From: Schizochytrium sp. TIO01
Taxonomy: Eukaryota > Sar > Bigyra > Thraustochytrida > Thraustochytriidae
Assembly (NCBI GenBank): GCA_004764695.1
Contig: SMSO01000014.1
Location: 3,609,148 to 3,673,147 of the forward strand
Reading direction: 5' to 3'
DNA length: 64,000 nt
A program made the translations under genes and the position numbers. The notes beneath the pieces were generated by a model. That model saw nothing but the letters and a program-made list of their open reading frames with translations, did no database searches and had not been told where the DNA came from. Positions within the stretch are counted from its first letter, which is position 1, and each line of letters opens with the position of its first letter. Below are positions 9,393-19,624 of this stretch, in pieces.

Positions 9393-10604
9393 TTAAATAC
9401 CTAGGAAATGGCGGGCTTTTCCAACGCCTTTATCCGGATGGATAATTTTACGAGAGAATTCGTCAGAAAAGATGACACCATTGCCCTCTGTCACACCTTC
9501 AGTCTCTCCAATATATAGAGAAAGGTGCGCAGAAGAGTTGACACGTGTTGCTTGACCCTTGCAGGCTAAAATAAAAGATAGAGGAATCGAATACCAAGGA
9601 TTTTCAGTGCGAGGTTCATAAACTGCGGAACCACCCATGATATTCTCTACAACTACACGAGCATGGGCATGGGCGCACTTAGCCTGTTTGAAATCACCTG
9701 TCTCCGCAACGTCGCCAATCGCATAGACATTGCTCGGCCCCCCTTCGATACGGAGCGCAGGTGTGACTCTGACTTCACCTGTGTTTTGATTCAGCCAATC
9801 TCTAGGAAGCATTTTCATAGTTGACTCGTTGGGCAGACAGCCAACTGTGAAAATAATTATAGCATCAGGGTGACGTTTAGCGACCTCCTCTTGACTGAGG
9901 CGACCTTCTCCCAGATGGACTTTGATTCCCATTTCCTCCATCTTTTCCTTGCAACGTTCAGAAAATTCATCCGAGACAGCTGGTTTTGCAGAGCTAAGCA
10001 GCTTAGTGCTCGAATGGTAAAGCTGAACATCCTTGCTTGGGTGCGTTGCCTTAATCTGTGATGCGGATTCGATTCCTAAGGCCCCGCCTCCAATTACAAC
10101 GATCGAGTGAGCAGCAGCAATTCGAGCTTGCTCATTGCGGAGAAAAGAAAGCATTTCATCCTTTGACAATCCTTGATCCGGAAGTTGACCATAACCATGC
10201 TTCATGCCCATGGCCAGTACGAGACTATCGTATCTAACTGACTCAGTTGATCCGTCTGGGAGACGAACCTCAACAGACTGATTTGAGGGTTCGACCTTTG
10301 TTACTTCTCCTTGTAGAAAAGTGGACGTTTTGCGTTTGAGGACCTTATTGAGGGGAATAACAGCCACGTTTTCATATCCAGGCTTAACGCAAGCTCGACT
10401 CCCGCCAATTTTGTGAAAGAACATTGCGTTTCGCTCGATTAGAGTTACATCAATTCCTTTAGTCTCAAGCTCATGGCTCGCTGCAATTCCACCATAGCCA
10501 CCACCAATTACAATAACTCGCATCGAGCCTTGAGCTAGCACATTATCTTGTACCTGTGCGACATCCTCGTCCGTGACTTTCGTTGAGACTTCTTGGCTTA
10601 CCAT
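9393..10604 (-). CDS. FSP1/AIFM2-like NAD(P)H-dependent FAD oxidoreductase
   Basis: A 403-residue protein of the pyridine nucleotide-disulfide oxidoreductase family. The FAD-binding Rossmann motif is at 30-40 (VIVIGGGYGGI), the NAD(P)H-binding motif at 168-178 (IVVIGGGALGI), and the second FAD contact at 293-298 (VYAIGD). There is no redox CxxC, as expected for the AIF/NDH-2/FSP1 branch, which passes electrons to quinones. Length and order fit AIFM2/FSP1-like proteins, the ubiquinone reductases that protect lipids in animals. Exact substrate is not shown. The N-terminus (MVSQ) lacks the position-2 glycine used for myristoylation in animal FSP1. The ATG at 10604 was chosen over an upstream TTG. 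The gene converges with the receptor gene. Confidence 0.85.
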   Translation of the reverse strand: MVSQEVSTKVTDEDVAQVQDNVLAQGSMRVIVIGGGYGGIAASHELETKGIDVTLIERNAMFFHKIGGSRACVKPGYENVAVIPLNKVLKRKTSTFLQGEVTKVEPSNQSVEVRLPDGSTESVRYDSLVLAMGMKHGYGQLPDQGLSKDEMLSFLRNEQARIAAAHSIVVIGGGALGIESASQIKATHPSKDVQLYHSSTKLLSSAKPAVSDEFSERCKEKMEEMGIKVHLGEGRLSQEEVAKRHPDAIIIFTVGCLPNESTMKMLPRDWLNQNTGEVRVTPALRIEGGPSNVYAIGDVAETGDFKQAKCAHAHARVVVENIMGGSAVYEPRTENPWYSIPLSFILACKGQATRVNSSAHLSLYIGETEGVTEGNGVIFSDEFSRKIIHPDKGVGKARHFLGI

Positions 10605-12314
10605 CCTTCTGAAAACCACCAAAATGGTGTCTGCTCTAGCCGTACTAGACGTTAATTCAAAGTTATATTGTTGTCAACACGTTTTGGGTTTGCCGAGAAG
10701 TGCTTCTCAACTTGAGTATCGTATTTTCGATGAATGTAACTACAACCCCTCCTACAATTCTACTTTTGTTTTCTTTCATTGAAAAAAAAATGTGTTAGCT
10801 CAAGCTCCTGTAATCAACAGAATTTATTCAGAACTTGGTCGGCAGTATAAGTAGGTACCTCGCTGATAATAACTTCACGGGAAAGCCACTTCAAATTGAA
10901 TTAAGGCCATGTTTGCCGCTCGTTTGAGCCACGGTCAAGCGTGAAGTTAAGGCTCACTGCTCTACTCTTGCTCTCAAGCTTGAAGTTGGTTCCCGCAAAA
11001 AGTGTATCAATCGTATTATATCCACACATCCTGGTGGTGCTGATCCACAGGTTCATGAACAAACCGACCCTCCGCCACGAGATATGAGCCCTTCAGAATA
11101 CACCCTTTGACACACCATGACTACAACTGCACGCTCATTGCTGTGCTGCTCGACCTTAAATTGAACCCTGGTCGTACTCTGCACGTGCTAAGGGACTGAT
11201 CAGAACACACATTCTGAATGTTCCTAGAGAACAAAGAAGACGCATCTGTGGAAAAGCAGCCAATATACTTGAACGAGTTGGCCCACTAGCAAATTCTGTT
11301 TTCATGTCAATGTGTAGAAACGTTGGTACTGTGTGTTTTTTTCGCCATGCCATCCGAGCCTTCTCCAATTTTGCTTCAGAAATCGCACAAGCGCCCCTTC
11401 CTTGGAAGATGCCAGTGGTTTATAATTCAAAGCAAGCTCTAGCACTGTTGTCGCACACTCATACACTATCAACGCAAGTGGTGATTGTTACCTTCGTATA
11501 TTCTGTTCCAAAATATGTACTAGGTAATTGATGTAAACTGTTGCACGAAGACCATACAGAGACCCAGAGGTCAAGTTTCCAAGCATGGTTTCCCTCATCC
11601 GGCTGCGGTTATGTCTAGGACACGGGTTCGTCTCAACTTTGATATCTTTGCAATATAATCCTTCGTTCACTGCCGGACCAAACGGAGTCCGCCCGTCCGT
11701 ACAACCTTTTTGGGTGCACACCCACGGCCTAGATAGATAAAGTGCATCATTGTCCCTATTCTGCTGGCAGAGGTGTGCAGGCTCTGCAGTAGAGCCTCCA
11801 GATGAGTGAAGAGAGGCGATGTTTATCAGCAGCGTGACTACCGACCGAGTTGACGTCGCAAGAACTTGGGTAGCTAACTCAAAATAAACTTGCTCAATTT
11901 ATTTTTGAGTGCATAATTAGGTGGCTTGAATATGAAATAGTTTGTGTGTGTAATATATTGGCTGAGACTTATCTATCTGCAAAATGCAACCATCACATAG
12001 TATTGGTTTCGTGCGTCGTTATTGCATTTGTTTACCCATACTCATACTCATAGGCATACTTGTACTCAAAAGGGCATCACTAATTTCTGTTCTTGTATAG
12101 AGCAATCTCGATCATGCGAATTGAATAAAACGTAAAAAATGCGTCGCATCTCTCTTTTGTGAAACAGGCGTCATGTTTGTGTTCTATTTTTCCCAAAACG
12201 TTGTATTTGAAGGTAACATACCAATTCTTGAAAGGAAGCGAAGTTATAGTTTGTTGGAGTGTTATATATAAGGAGCTCCAGTGTCTTATTCTGGTCACAA
12301 ATATACAAATGTAT
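10605..12314. other. Intergenic region without a supported gene
   Basis: About 1.7 kb between two minus-strand genes. Only short scattered frames without domain features were found. A GTAGGTACCT motif, one of several in the window, sits at 10851. The part next to 10605 should contain the promoter of the FSP1-like gene, and the part near 12314 the 3' end of the ankyrin gene. Confidence 0.4.
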
Positions 12315-13544
12315 TTACGTAGAATTATGATAATGAAAAGTGGAAAGAACCAGTTGTATTGCAGAATCATAGCGAGAATTAAAATCCGGATACGCCTCAT
12401 AAGACACAACGAGATCACAACTGTACGCCATAGCAATTATTCGAGCTACAATATCAGGCGCGAGACGCACAGAGAGAGCTGTGTAACATGACTTCATTGC
12501 CTCAAACAGTTGTACTGCAGGATCAACCAGAGACACTTTGTATACCTCCATCCATTTTTTTGCAGCAGATGAGATAGGCCTGCCAACCAAAACCTGCCTT
12601 CGAACTGTGTCTGATACATATCGCTGAATTGGCCTGCACCGAAGCAGCTCATGCAAGCAAGGCTCTTGGTACTCCAGGTCGAGCAAATTCAGGCCTACAA
12701 GAAATAAATCCGGTTTTCGTAGAAATGCTTGTAGAAGCTGAACATGACCTATTTTACAAGCTTCAATAATGAAATCGTGTGCTCGATAAAGAGGCAAATC
12801 TGACCGTGGATCTTGAATGAGCACATGCACGACGTCAACATGTCTATTCATTGCTGCTTTCTGACACGCGCGACTTCTAAACTCACTAGGGTCAGCTCCA
12901 TGCTTTAAGAGCAGTTTGACACACTCCACGCTCCCATTTTCAGACGCAAGGCGAAGAGCACCTCCAAGATTATGATCATCAAAAGTTCCAGGTCTAGATT
13001 CGAGAAGTTCTTTGCATATATCAAAGCAACCAGACTTGGCTGCAAAACGCAGTGCGCCACTTTGGTTTGCGTCAACATCTAACTCAAGTAAGAATCGCAC
13101 TGGTTCAAGCTGCCCATTTCCAGCGCTATCTCGAAGTGCTGAAGATTGTAAGCAACCAGGATGAATGATTAGAGGGAAGGTCCCGAGAAGAATTTTCATT
13201 GCCTCGACCCGACCTGATATTGCTGCCTCGCAAAAGATCTTTTCTAAACCTCGCACTTTACAAAGTTCCGGAAGCCCAGCCTCCTGCAATATATTTAGAG
13301 AATCTTGGGCCCATTCTGGTGTATTCAAATTTAAGTTCTCTACAGCCACCTGTATGTTATCCATATCTTCATCCACCTCATGAAGCTCCAACTCCGCAGT
13401 ATCGACTGACACTTCCTCCCTAGCATCAGAATCTTTCTGAGCTTTTCGAGGCTTCATCCTCGCAGCTCGGGCACGGCAGTAGTCTTCTAAAGATTGTTTA
13501 AGCCATTTCTCAGACTCTGATGTCTCTACGACGAAGGACTCCAT
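12315..13544 (-). CDS. Ankyrin-repeat protein
   Basis: A 409-residue protein starting at an ATG. The N-terminal 90 residues are charged and acidic. The middle (about 100-280) carries degenerate ankyrin repeats, seen in the spaced motifs SALRDSAGNGQLEPVRFLLE, GALRFAAKSGCFDICKELLE and GALRLASENGSVECVKLLLK. Ankyrin repeats mediate protein-protein contacts, and no catalytic domain is visible. The C-terminal 100 residues are unassigned. Similar free-standing ankyrin proteins are numerous in protists and their partners cannot be predicted. The gene is divergent from the Elongin A-like gene, about 1.1 kb away. Confidence 0.85.
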   Translation of the reverse strand: MESFVVETSESEKWLKQSLEDYCRARAARMKPRKAQKDSDAREEVSVDTAELELHEVDEDMDNIQVAVENLNLNTPEWAQDSLNILQEAGLPELCKVRGLEKIFCEAAISGRVEAMKILLGTFPLIIHPGCLQSSALRDSAGNGQLEPVRFLLELDVDANQSGALRFAAKSGCFDICKELLESRPGTFDDHNLGGALRLASENGSVECVKLLLKHGADPSEFRSRACQKAAMNRHVDVVHVLIQDPRSDLPLYRAHDFIIEACKIGHVQLLQAFLRKPDLFLVGLNLLDLEYQEPCLHELLRCRPIQRYVSDTVRRQVLVGRPISSAAKKWMEVYKVSLVDPAVQLFEAMKSCYTALSVRLAPDIVARIIAMAYSCDLVVSYEAYPDFNSRYDSAIQLVLSTFHYHNST

Positions 13545-14652
13545 CGTTCGGAACTTTGTAGATACCTAGGCACGTCAGAACAAAGCTTCTAAATTTGATC
13601 TTTGTGATGCAATCGCACCTGGAAAGCCTCCAAGCCCGCCTCGGTTCTGAAATGTGTTTTTGATACCTTTTTGAAGGTGTGACCGACAGCCGACGAAGCA
13701 GAGTGATTAGATCAACTCCAGTCGTGTACAGTCTGACAGACCTTATGCAAAGCACCCTTTGAGTTTCTGTTGGGATGTTTTGGTGAGTATGAAGTCAATT
13801 TTTGGCATCAGTTCATGAACTTGGTTTTATAATTTATAATTTTTATTATAATAGAAAGTAATTATTATTTTAACTTAAAAAGACCAAAGAAAAAAGAGAG
13901 AGGCTCGGGTGAAAACCTTGTTATTCAATCGAGTTCAAACTTCTTTTTTTGTTGATAGGGTTGCCGCGAACGATAGGTTGGTTTGTCCTCTATTACGCTA
14001 TCCTTTCTCCATGAATGGCGAATCATACGGAGATGAACTTCATAGGAATCAATTTTCTCTTGAATTTTTTAAAAATTAAAAAGAAGGGGTGTACTCGCTA
14101 AATTATTTCGTTATCCCGAGACCTTTCGCTTTTGATAGGTTTCATCCTGCATATTATCTGCTCAAACCAACATGGCTTCACTCAATCGCCCTAAGGACTA
14201 TCTTCGTAGTACCACGGTAATGTAGGTCGTACCAATTTACAGTTTGTCGTCATCATTATCAATATTATTATCATCTCCAGTTTCATGCTCATCGTCATTG
14301 TTATCAACAACATCAGAGTTCAGGCGCTATACCTTATTTGCAACTCAATTTGTTCTATTTGTGTCTAGTTTGTTCCACTTAGACAGTGGGATACTCCACT
14401 TTAAGTCCCGAATAAGCTACTATACGGACCGCGGAACCTCTCTGGCTTCTCCGCGCCTTCAATAGGAGCGCTTCATTCATTGTCGATTTCAATGAAGTTA
14501 TTAGCCACTCCGGCACTTCGTGAACACCTCGCGGCGTGAACTGTGGCAGTGCTGCGGTCCGCGAAGCCGAAGAAGTCGTTGTTGTGTGATCAGTCTGGTT
14601 CTGAGCGTCGGCAAAAGCCTCATAGGCAACAGAGGCCTAAGACTTAGGAGAC
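13545..14652. other. Divergent intergenic region
   Basis: Lies between the ankyrin gene (-) and the Elongin A-like gene (+) and should contain both promoters. An AT-rich part at 13830-13880 and short low-complexity stretches (for example TCATCATTATCAATATTATT near 14250) are seen. There is no supported reading frame. Confidence 0.4.
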
Positions 14653-15300
14653 ATGTTCTTTGAGGATGACGAAGAGCAGCAGCTCGACGCAGACCTTGAA
14701 GGCGAGCAATTCACCGTGCCTAGTCTCCGCGAGCTGTGCAAACGGTACTTAGTGACGCATTTGCGAGATTACGAATCTAAACCTTTGCTTTTGCCTGATA
14801 TTGCGGTCGAAGAACTTCTGAAAATTGCGGGATCTCGAGTTACTCCGGGCTTTCTGCGCAGGCTGGATGACGACCGAGAAGGCGATAAAAGCTTTCGCAC
14901 TATTCTTGAGCCATATTGGGAGCGACTCTGTAAACAGCAGTTCCGTACGAGCTGGGAAACGGTGCTCAAGTCTCACAATACATGGAGACGGAGGTATCGT
15001 CATCTGGAAAAGGATCTCAAGAAACGAATGAAAGCGACAGAACGTCTCGCTGAAAAACGGAAGCGACAGGACGAGAAATCACGGCAGGCGAAGCGAGTAA
15101 AGTCGATATCGATGAATAGCGTGCGAGTACCTTCAGCCGCACAGCTTCAGGACGGCTTCATGAATCCTGGTGTATCTTACGCCCGGTCGTCGCAGCCTCG
15201 TCGGCAGCGCACCGCTCGGCCTCCTGAAGATCGACTTGGAAAGGTATTTCGACTTGCTGGTAAGAGCTCCAAACTCATTCGGGCCAAACCTACGCGCTAA
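14653..15300 (+). CDS. Elongin A-like RNA polymerase II transcription factor subunit
   Basis: A 215-residue protein. Residues about 24-150 match the Elongin A (SIII subunit A, TCEB3) core: an F-box/BC-box-like start (PSLRELCKRYLVTHL), a leucine-rich middle, and the W.R.Y/R.LE pattern (TWRRRYRHLEKDLKKRM) running into a basic helix. In animals Elongin A stimulates Pol II elongation with Elongins B and C and also serves as a substrate receptor for a Cullin ubiquitin ligase. The basic C-terminus (KRVKSIS, RRQRTARPPEDR) suggests nuclear location. It is much shorter than animal Elongin A, which has an N-terminal TFIIS-like domain, but resembles the compact fungal and protist forms. The ATG at 14653 is the first in frame. 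Confidence 0.8.
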   Translation: MFFEDDEEQQLDADLEGEQFTVPSLRELCKRYLVTHLRDYESKPLLLPDIAVEELLKIAGSRVTPGFLRRLDDDREGDKSFRTILEPYWERLCKQQFRTSWETVLKSHNTWRRRYRHLEKDLKKRMKATERLAEKRKRQDEKSRQAKRVKSISMNSVRVPSAAQLQDGFMNPGVSYARSSQPRRQRTARPPEDRLGKVFRLAGKSSKLIRAKPTR

Positions 15301-16128
15301 AAATATCAAAGCATGTGTGGTCTTGTGATGAATGTGCAATGTATTTATACCTATGTGTCACTATGTAGGATAAATTGGGCGTTTGTATTCTTATTATCTA
15401 CCCTTTACGCTCTTTTCCTTCGAAAACCCTTGTGTTTCAAAAGCCCTGCCCGTAGCAGTCATCATTATGGAAGTAGTTGTCATTAAATGTGTATTGAAGC
15501 CCTTGCTTTGGTAGCTCTTATCATAATCACTTATCGTAATTTACAAATTTGCCGCGTTTCTCATTACTTTTTTTGTCGCAATGTATTAGTTGTTGCTTGC
15601 TTCACTAAATGTCTCATTTCCTCCTTTAATGTAGGAATCGTAAAATATATTATCAAATAACGATAGTTGAAGGAAATCTCGGGGGAAAAATGTATGCTTT
15701 ATATTGTTAATCAATGTTCCTAACTTATCTATCTTCGAATATATATAATTTAAAGAACATCTGTTATACACTGTACTGCAGGCGAATTAACACTCGGAAG
15801 ATTGTCTTCTTCTCCACATTTTTTCCAATCTGAATATTCCTCCCTTAATGATGGGTGGGAAGGGGAGATTGTGTAAAATGAAGAAGCTTTAGTTCATGGT
15901 CGCTTCTGACTTTTAAAATATAATTCAATTTTTTTATTTTAAATATTAAAAAAGAGTCTTCAACGGCAATCTATTAACAGAGGTTCGAAGCAGTTTGAAA
16001 ATCTTCGAGAGCGCAAGAGTTTCCAAAGTCCAACGTCAGAGAACGCTAGGAGACACGTCTTTACCAAACGTGAGTTTGTCTGGCAAACTTCATATTTCAG
16101 TTTGTTGTTTGGCGAGACGGTCCACAAC
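15301..16128. other. Intergenic region between two plus-strand genes
   Basis: AT-rich spacer holding the 3' end of the Elongin A-like gene and the promoter of katanin. A GTGAGT...TTTCAG stretch at 16070-16100 resembles a very short 5'-leader intron (about 31 bases), but this is weak. Nothing else recognised. Confidence 0.35.
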
Positions 16129-17760
16129 ATGGAGGCAAGTACTCCTGTGGCATTGGTAGACGAACTGCCAGAATTATTGCAGCGGGCTCGTGAATGCTCT
16201 CTTTTGGGGGACTACGACCGTGGAGAACAACTTCTTGCAGATGCTCAAGGACTTGCAGAGAACCAGGTGGCTTCATGTAAAGAAATTGTGGCGCAGAGAT
16301 TAACAGATCCCAGTTCGGACTTTGCAGATGACGACAGCCTCAGTGCGAAGGAACGCGAGGCCAAAAGAGGCCTTGCTTCATGGGAATCAGTTCTGAGTGC
16401 AATTTTACAGGAGAAGGCACTCGTGGGCACTCTTAAAAGCCTAATTGATGGGAAGTTCACAAAAGCAGCACCAACTACAACGCCAGCATCTGACCGACAT
16501 GGGACAGAGGCTCGAAGTTCCGGACATAATGACGAGCCAGCTCCAGTATGGCGCCAGCAAAGTGACGCAACACCAACAAGACCTCTTTCCGGACGAGTAA
16601 ACCGATCACGAGTCGCAAATTCAAGACCACGACAGTCAGTGGGGGGTCGAAGTAGCCACTCTAGCCACTCTAGCAAAACACCGGGCCAATCGAGACGTGA
16701 TGCAGGAGTTGATCGAAGTGCGGGAGGAGGGCGGCCCAGGCGCAAGCGAACTCCAGGAACAGATAAATCAAGTGGAAGTGATCAAAAATCATACGTGGAG
16801 GCTATGGAAGGTAGCCCTGATATTGAACTGATCAAGCAAATTGAATCAACGATGTTAACTCACAAGCTTGATGTGAAGTTTGACGACATTGCTGGACTTC
16901 AAGGTGCACAACGAGTTTTGCAAGAAGCAGTGCTTTATCCACAGATTATGCCGCAGTATTATAAAGGAATTCGCCGTCCTTGGAAAGGCGTATTGCTTTT
17001 TGGGCCTCCTGGCACTGGCAAGACCATGCTTGCCAGAGCTATAGCTTCTGAGTGTGATACTTGCTTCTTTAATGTTGCAAGTTCATCGCTGACTTCTAAA
17101 TGGCGTGGTGAGAGTGAAAAAATGGTAAGCATCCTCTTTGACATGGCCCGATACTACGCCCCTTCAACGATATTCTTTGATGAGGTAGACTCGATTGCAT
17201 CAACTCGTGGAGGTAGTACTGAGCACGAAGCAAGCCGACGGGTCAAGTCAGAGTTACTTACTCAAATGGACGGAATTTCTGATGAGTCTGAGAAAACAGT
17301 AATCGTTTTAGCAGCAACAAATTTACCATGGGACCTTGATGATGCGATTCGCCGGCGTTTAGAAAAGCGTATATACATTCCACTTCCTGATGCCGGTGGA
17401 CGTTGTGAGCTCTTCAAACTCGCCACGCGGTCGGTGGAGCTGGAGAACGACGTCGACTTTGATGCACTTGCTGATGCAAGTGAAGGTTACAGTGGTGCCG
17501 ATATTTCTAATGTATGCACGGAGGCATCCATGATGCCTGTGCGAAGGATAGTAGAGCAAGCCACACGTGAGGTACGAGCTGCAGGAGGCGGCCTTCGCCA
17601 GGAAATTAAACGGCTTAAGGAAATTGGACAGTCGGAGTCTAATAGCGCGCCTGTAACCCAACAAGATTTTTTATCTGCACTTGAAAATGTACAAAGCTCA
17701 GTTGGTGATCGTGACCTGTCCAAATATCAAGAGTGGATGGAAACATATGGAGCTCTATAA
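16129..17760 (+). CDS. Katanin p60-like microtubule-severing AAA ATPase
   Basis: A 543-residue protein. The N-terminal helical part (about 1-100) fits the tubulin-binding MIT-like domain of katanin catalytic subunits, followed by a disordered Ser/Arg-rich linker. The AAA module contains Walker A GPPGTGKT (about 292-299), Walker B IFFDEVDS (about 348-355) and the second region of homology with RRRLEKRIYIPLPD. These, with the C-terminal helix, are characteristic of katanin p60/KATNAL1. Katanin hexamers sever microtubules, notably at the flagellar base and in the spindle. The ATG at 16129 was chosen; the frame is open from an upstream TTG. Spastin, VPS4 and fidgetin are related, but the MIT-linker-AAA length and motifs favour katanin. 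Confidence 0.92.
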   Translation: MEASTPVALVDELPELLQRARECSLLGDYDRGEQLLADAQGLAENQVASCKEIVAQRLTDPSSDFADDDSLSAKEREAKRGLASWESVLSAILQEKALVGTLKSLIDGKFTKAAPTTTPASDRHGTEARSSGHNDEPAPVWRQQSDATPTRPLSGRVNRSRVANSRPRQSVGGRSSHSSHSSKTPGQSRRDAGVDRSAGGGRPRRKRTPGTDKSSGSDQKSYVEAMEGSPDIELIKQIESTMLTHKLDVKFDDIAGLQGAQRVLQEAVLYPQIMPQYYKGIRRPWKGVLLFGPPGTGKTMLARAIASECDTCFFNVASSSLTSKWRGESEKMVSILFDMARYYAPSTIFFDEVDSIASTRGGSTEHEASRRVKSELLTQMDGISDESEKTVIVLAATNLPWDLDDAIRRRLEKRIYIPLPDAGGRCELFKLATRSVELENDVDFDALADASEGYSGADISNVCTEASMMPVRRIVEQATREVRAAGGGLRQEIKRLKEIGQSESNSAPVTQQDFLSALENVQSSVGDRDLSKYQEWMETYGAL

Positions 17761-18038
17761 ACGATGTAATTAAGGCACATTTTTCCATACGTGGATTATT
17801 ATTATTTTTTAAAGCCCACTAAATTCATAGGAAAATGTAGCGATTTGTTTATCTTTTTATATTCTTTTCAAACTGTACCTAGGCTAGATCAGGGCGGAAA
17901 GGCCAAAGAGAACGATTAATACAACATGCAAAGATACAGCCGAAGCTTGTCTCTACGCACAATAAAAGGGCCACACCTGTTCTGTCCTGTGAAAGCATCG
18001 CCTGAGGAAAGAATAACTTTAACCAGTTGCACTTAAAT
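17761..18038. other. Short convergent intergenic spacer
   Basis: About 280 AT-rich bases between the stops of katanin (+) and the deaminase (-). No reading frame. It presumably provides the 3' ends of both transcripts. Confidence 0.4.
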
Positions 18039-18509
18039 TTAGTGCGAGTGCTCCTTAACTACGGCAAGTGCTTCGTCACCAAGAACGCCACCTTGCCATT
18101 CCTTGCACTTCGTCCAGGAGCTAGCAGCCTTGACCACTTCTTCAAACTGAATGCTAATCTGGTTGCGACCTCCCTCCTCAATGAGCCGAGGGATAGAGGC
18201 TCCAAAAATGACACGTGAAACTCCACTCCAAACAATTGCTGTAGCGCACATTGTGCATGGTTCACTGCTGGTGTATAGCGTAGTGCCTTCAAGATCCGCG
18301 ACATCATCAGGCAGAGCGTGCTGAGCAATTCGCAGGCAGTTCATTTCAGCATGACGAGTGCAATCGCGATCCTGTATCGAAGTGTTATGAGCCTTTGCAA
18401 GAACCTTGCCATTGGCATCCACAATAAGTGATCCAAAAGGGTAGTCTCCAAGCTCAGACTCTTTGATGGCCTCTGCCATGAAAGTTTCATCCTCTTGAGT
18501 AATCTTCAT
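18039..18509 (-). CDS. Zinc-dependent nucleoside/base deaminase (CDA superfamily)
   Basis: A 156-residue protein with the two signature motifs of the cytidine deaminase-like fold: HAE at 53-55 (zinc ligand and catalytic glutamate) and PCTMC at 84-88 (two cysteine zinc ligands). The PFGSLIVD segment before them and the LYTSSEPCTMC context are closest in style to bacterial-type guanine deaminases and tRNA adenosine deaminases of about 155 residues. Substrate cannot be decided from sequence alone, and guanine deamination in purine salvage is one possibility. The ATG at 18509 follows an upstream TTG in the same frame. The gene is tail-to-tail with katanin. Confidence 0.85.
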   Translation of the reverse strand: MKITQEDETFMAEAIKESELGDYPFGSLIVDANGKVLAKAHNTSIQDRDCTRHAEMNCLRIAQHALPDDVADLEGTTLYTSSEPCTMCATAIVWSGVSRVIFGASIPRLIEEGGRNQISIQFEEVVKAASSWTKCKEWQGGVLGDEALAVVKEHSH

Positions 18510-19624
18510 CTTCTCTTGCAAAGTGCAGTTGAACTTGGTTACGTCACGTTTTCTCAGGAAACTCCAAACACGAAGCCCAAACCTGTCGTGGCCTTTGCCG
18601 AACTGCCTCTCACGCGCACGGCTTGATTACATTCAAATATCTGCCGCCCTTTAAGTGGAAGTAGTGAGGTAGATACCAAGGTACGTATTTATTTACGACA
18701 TGCACTTTGATACAAATGTGACTCTTGAGTTGTCGTACCATGATTCCTACGTAAGTACCTAACCTACTAAGGTACATCATCCGAGTCATGAAAAAGTCTG
18801 CGGAACCCATAGCTAGACGGGGAACCCAGTTGCAGAACGCAAATTTAGACGGGGAACCCGGGGTTTTGCTTGGGCGAGATATCCGTTCGCAGTTCAGGGG
18901 TGAGTGAACACGAAGTGCCAAAATAAGCGGAGGAGTGGTGTGAGAAGAGTGAAAAATTACATGTGACATATGTGATAATGACGGAAAGTAGATGTCATTT
19001 AGAGAGAGGAGTTGTGGTTATTGGGTGTGGAAGGGTTTGGGAACGGCTGCTGCTTGAGAACGGTAGACTGAGACGCTGCAGGTGCTGCGGTTAGTTCTGG
19101 TTTTGGAATTCTGAGTTTGCATCTAAAAACGCAGATTAAGTTTCGCTTCCTTGGATGGCCTGAGCAGTGATCATATTTAGGAGTGTAATAGGCGTGCAGG
19201 GTATATGAGAACCGGGTTGGCGTGGGAGTAGAAAAGCTGCATGCTTGCTTGCAATTGTCAAATCGGAAGATAGAGATTCTGGATGGTTGCTTCAAAGAAG
19301 GACAAACTTTACAGTTGTTAATCCGCAGTCAAGCGAACGACAAGTTCACTGCTACCCCAAGCCTTGACAAAGTCGCAAGACAAGCATTAGGTAGGAAAGG
19401 CTTCTCCTGTATATATATACCTAGCTCAAGCCAAACCCCACAGAGATAGCTCGTAAGAGAACGCAAGTTTGCAGTTGCTGAATTGTACGCAGCAGCAGAA
19501 CTCAAGCCGTGGCGTGCTACATAAACGTGCTGTGGTTGTGGTAGAACTTGACTATAAGTGAACTTGGAAATATCTGATTGGTGCGCCATCTGCGCGTCTT
19601 GGGGCCCGAAGCTTCTCGATAAGC
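18510..19624. other. Divergent intergenic region
   Basis: Lies between the deaminase (-) and the LRRC9-like gene (+). No reading frame is supported. GTACCTA-type words recur at 18680 and 18751-18775. It should carry both promoters. Confidence 0.35.

Noticed and set aside
16070-16100. 31-base GTGAGT...TTTCAG as a katanin 5'-leader intron
   Set aside because: Shorter than the other predicted introns and not needed for the reading frame; cannot be supported without RNA data.
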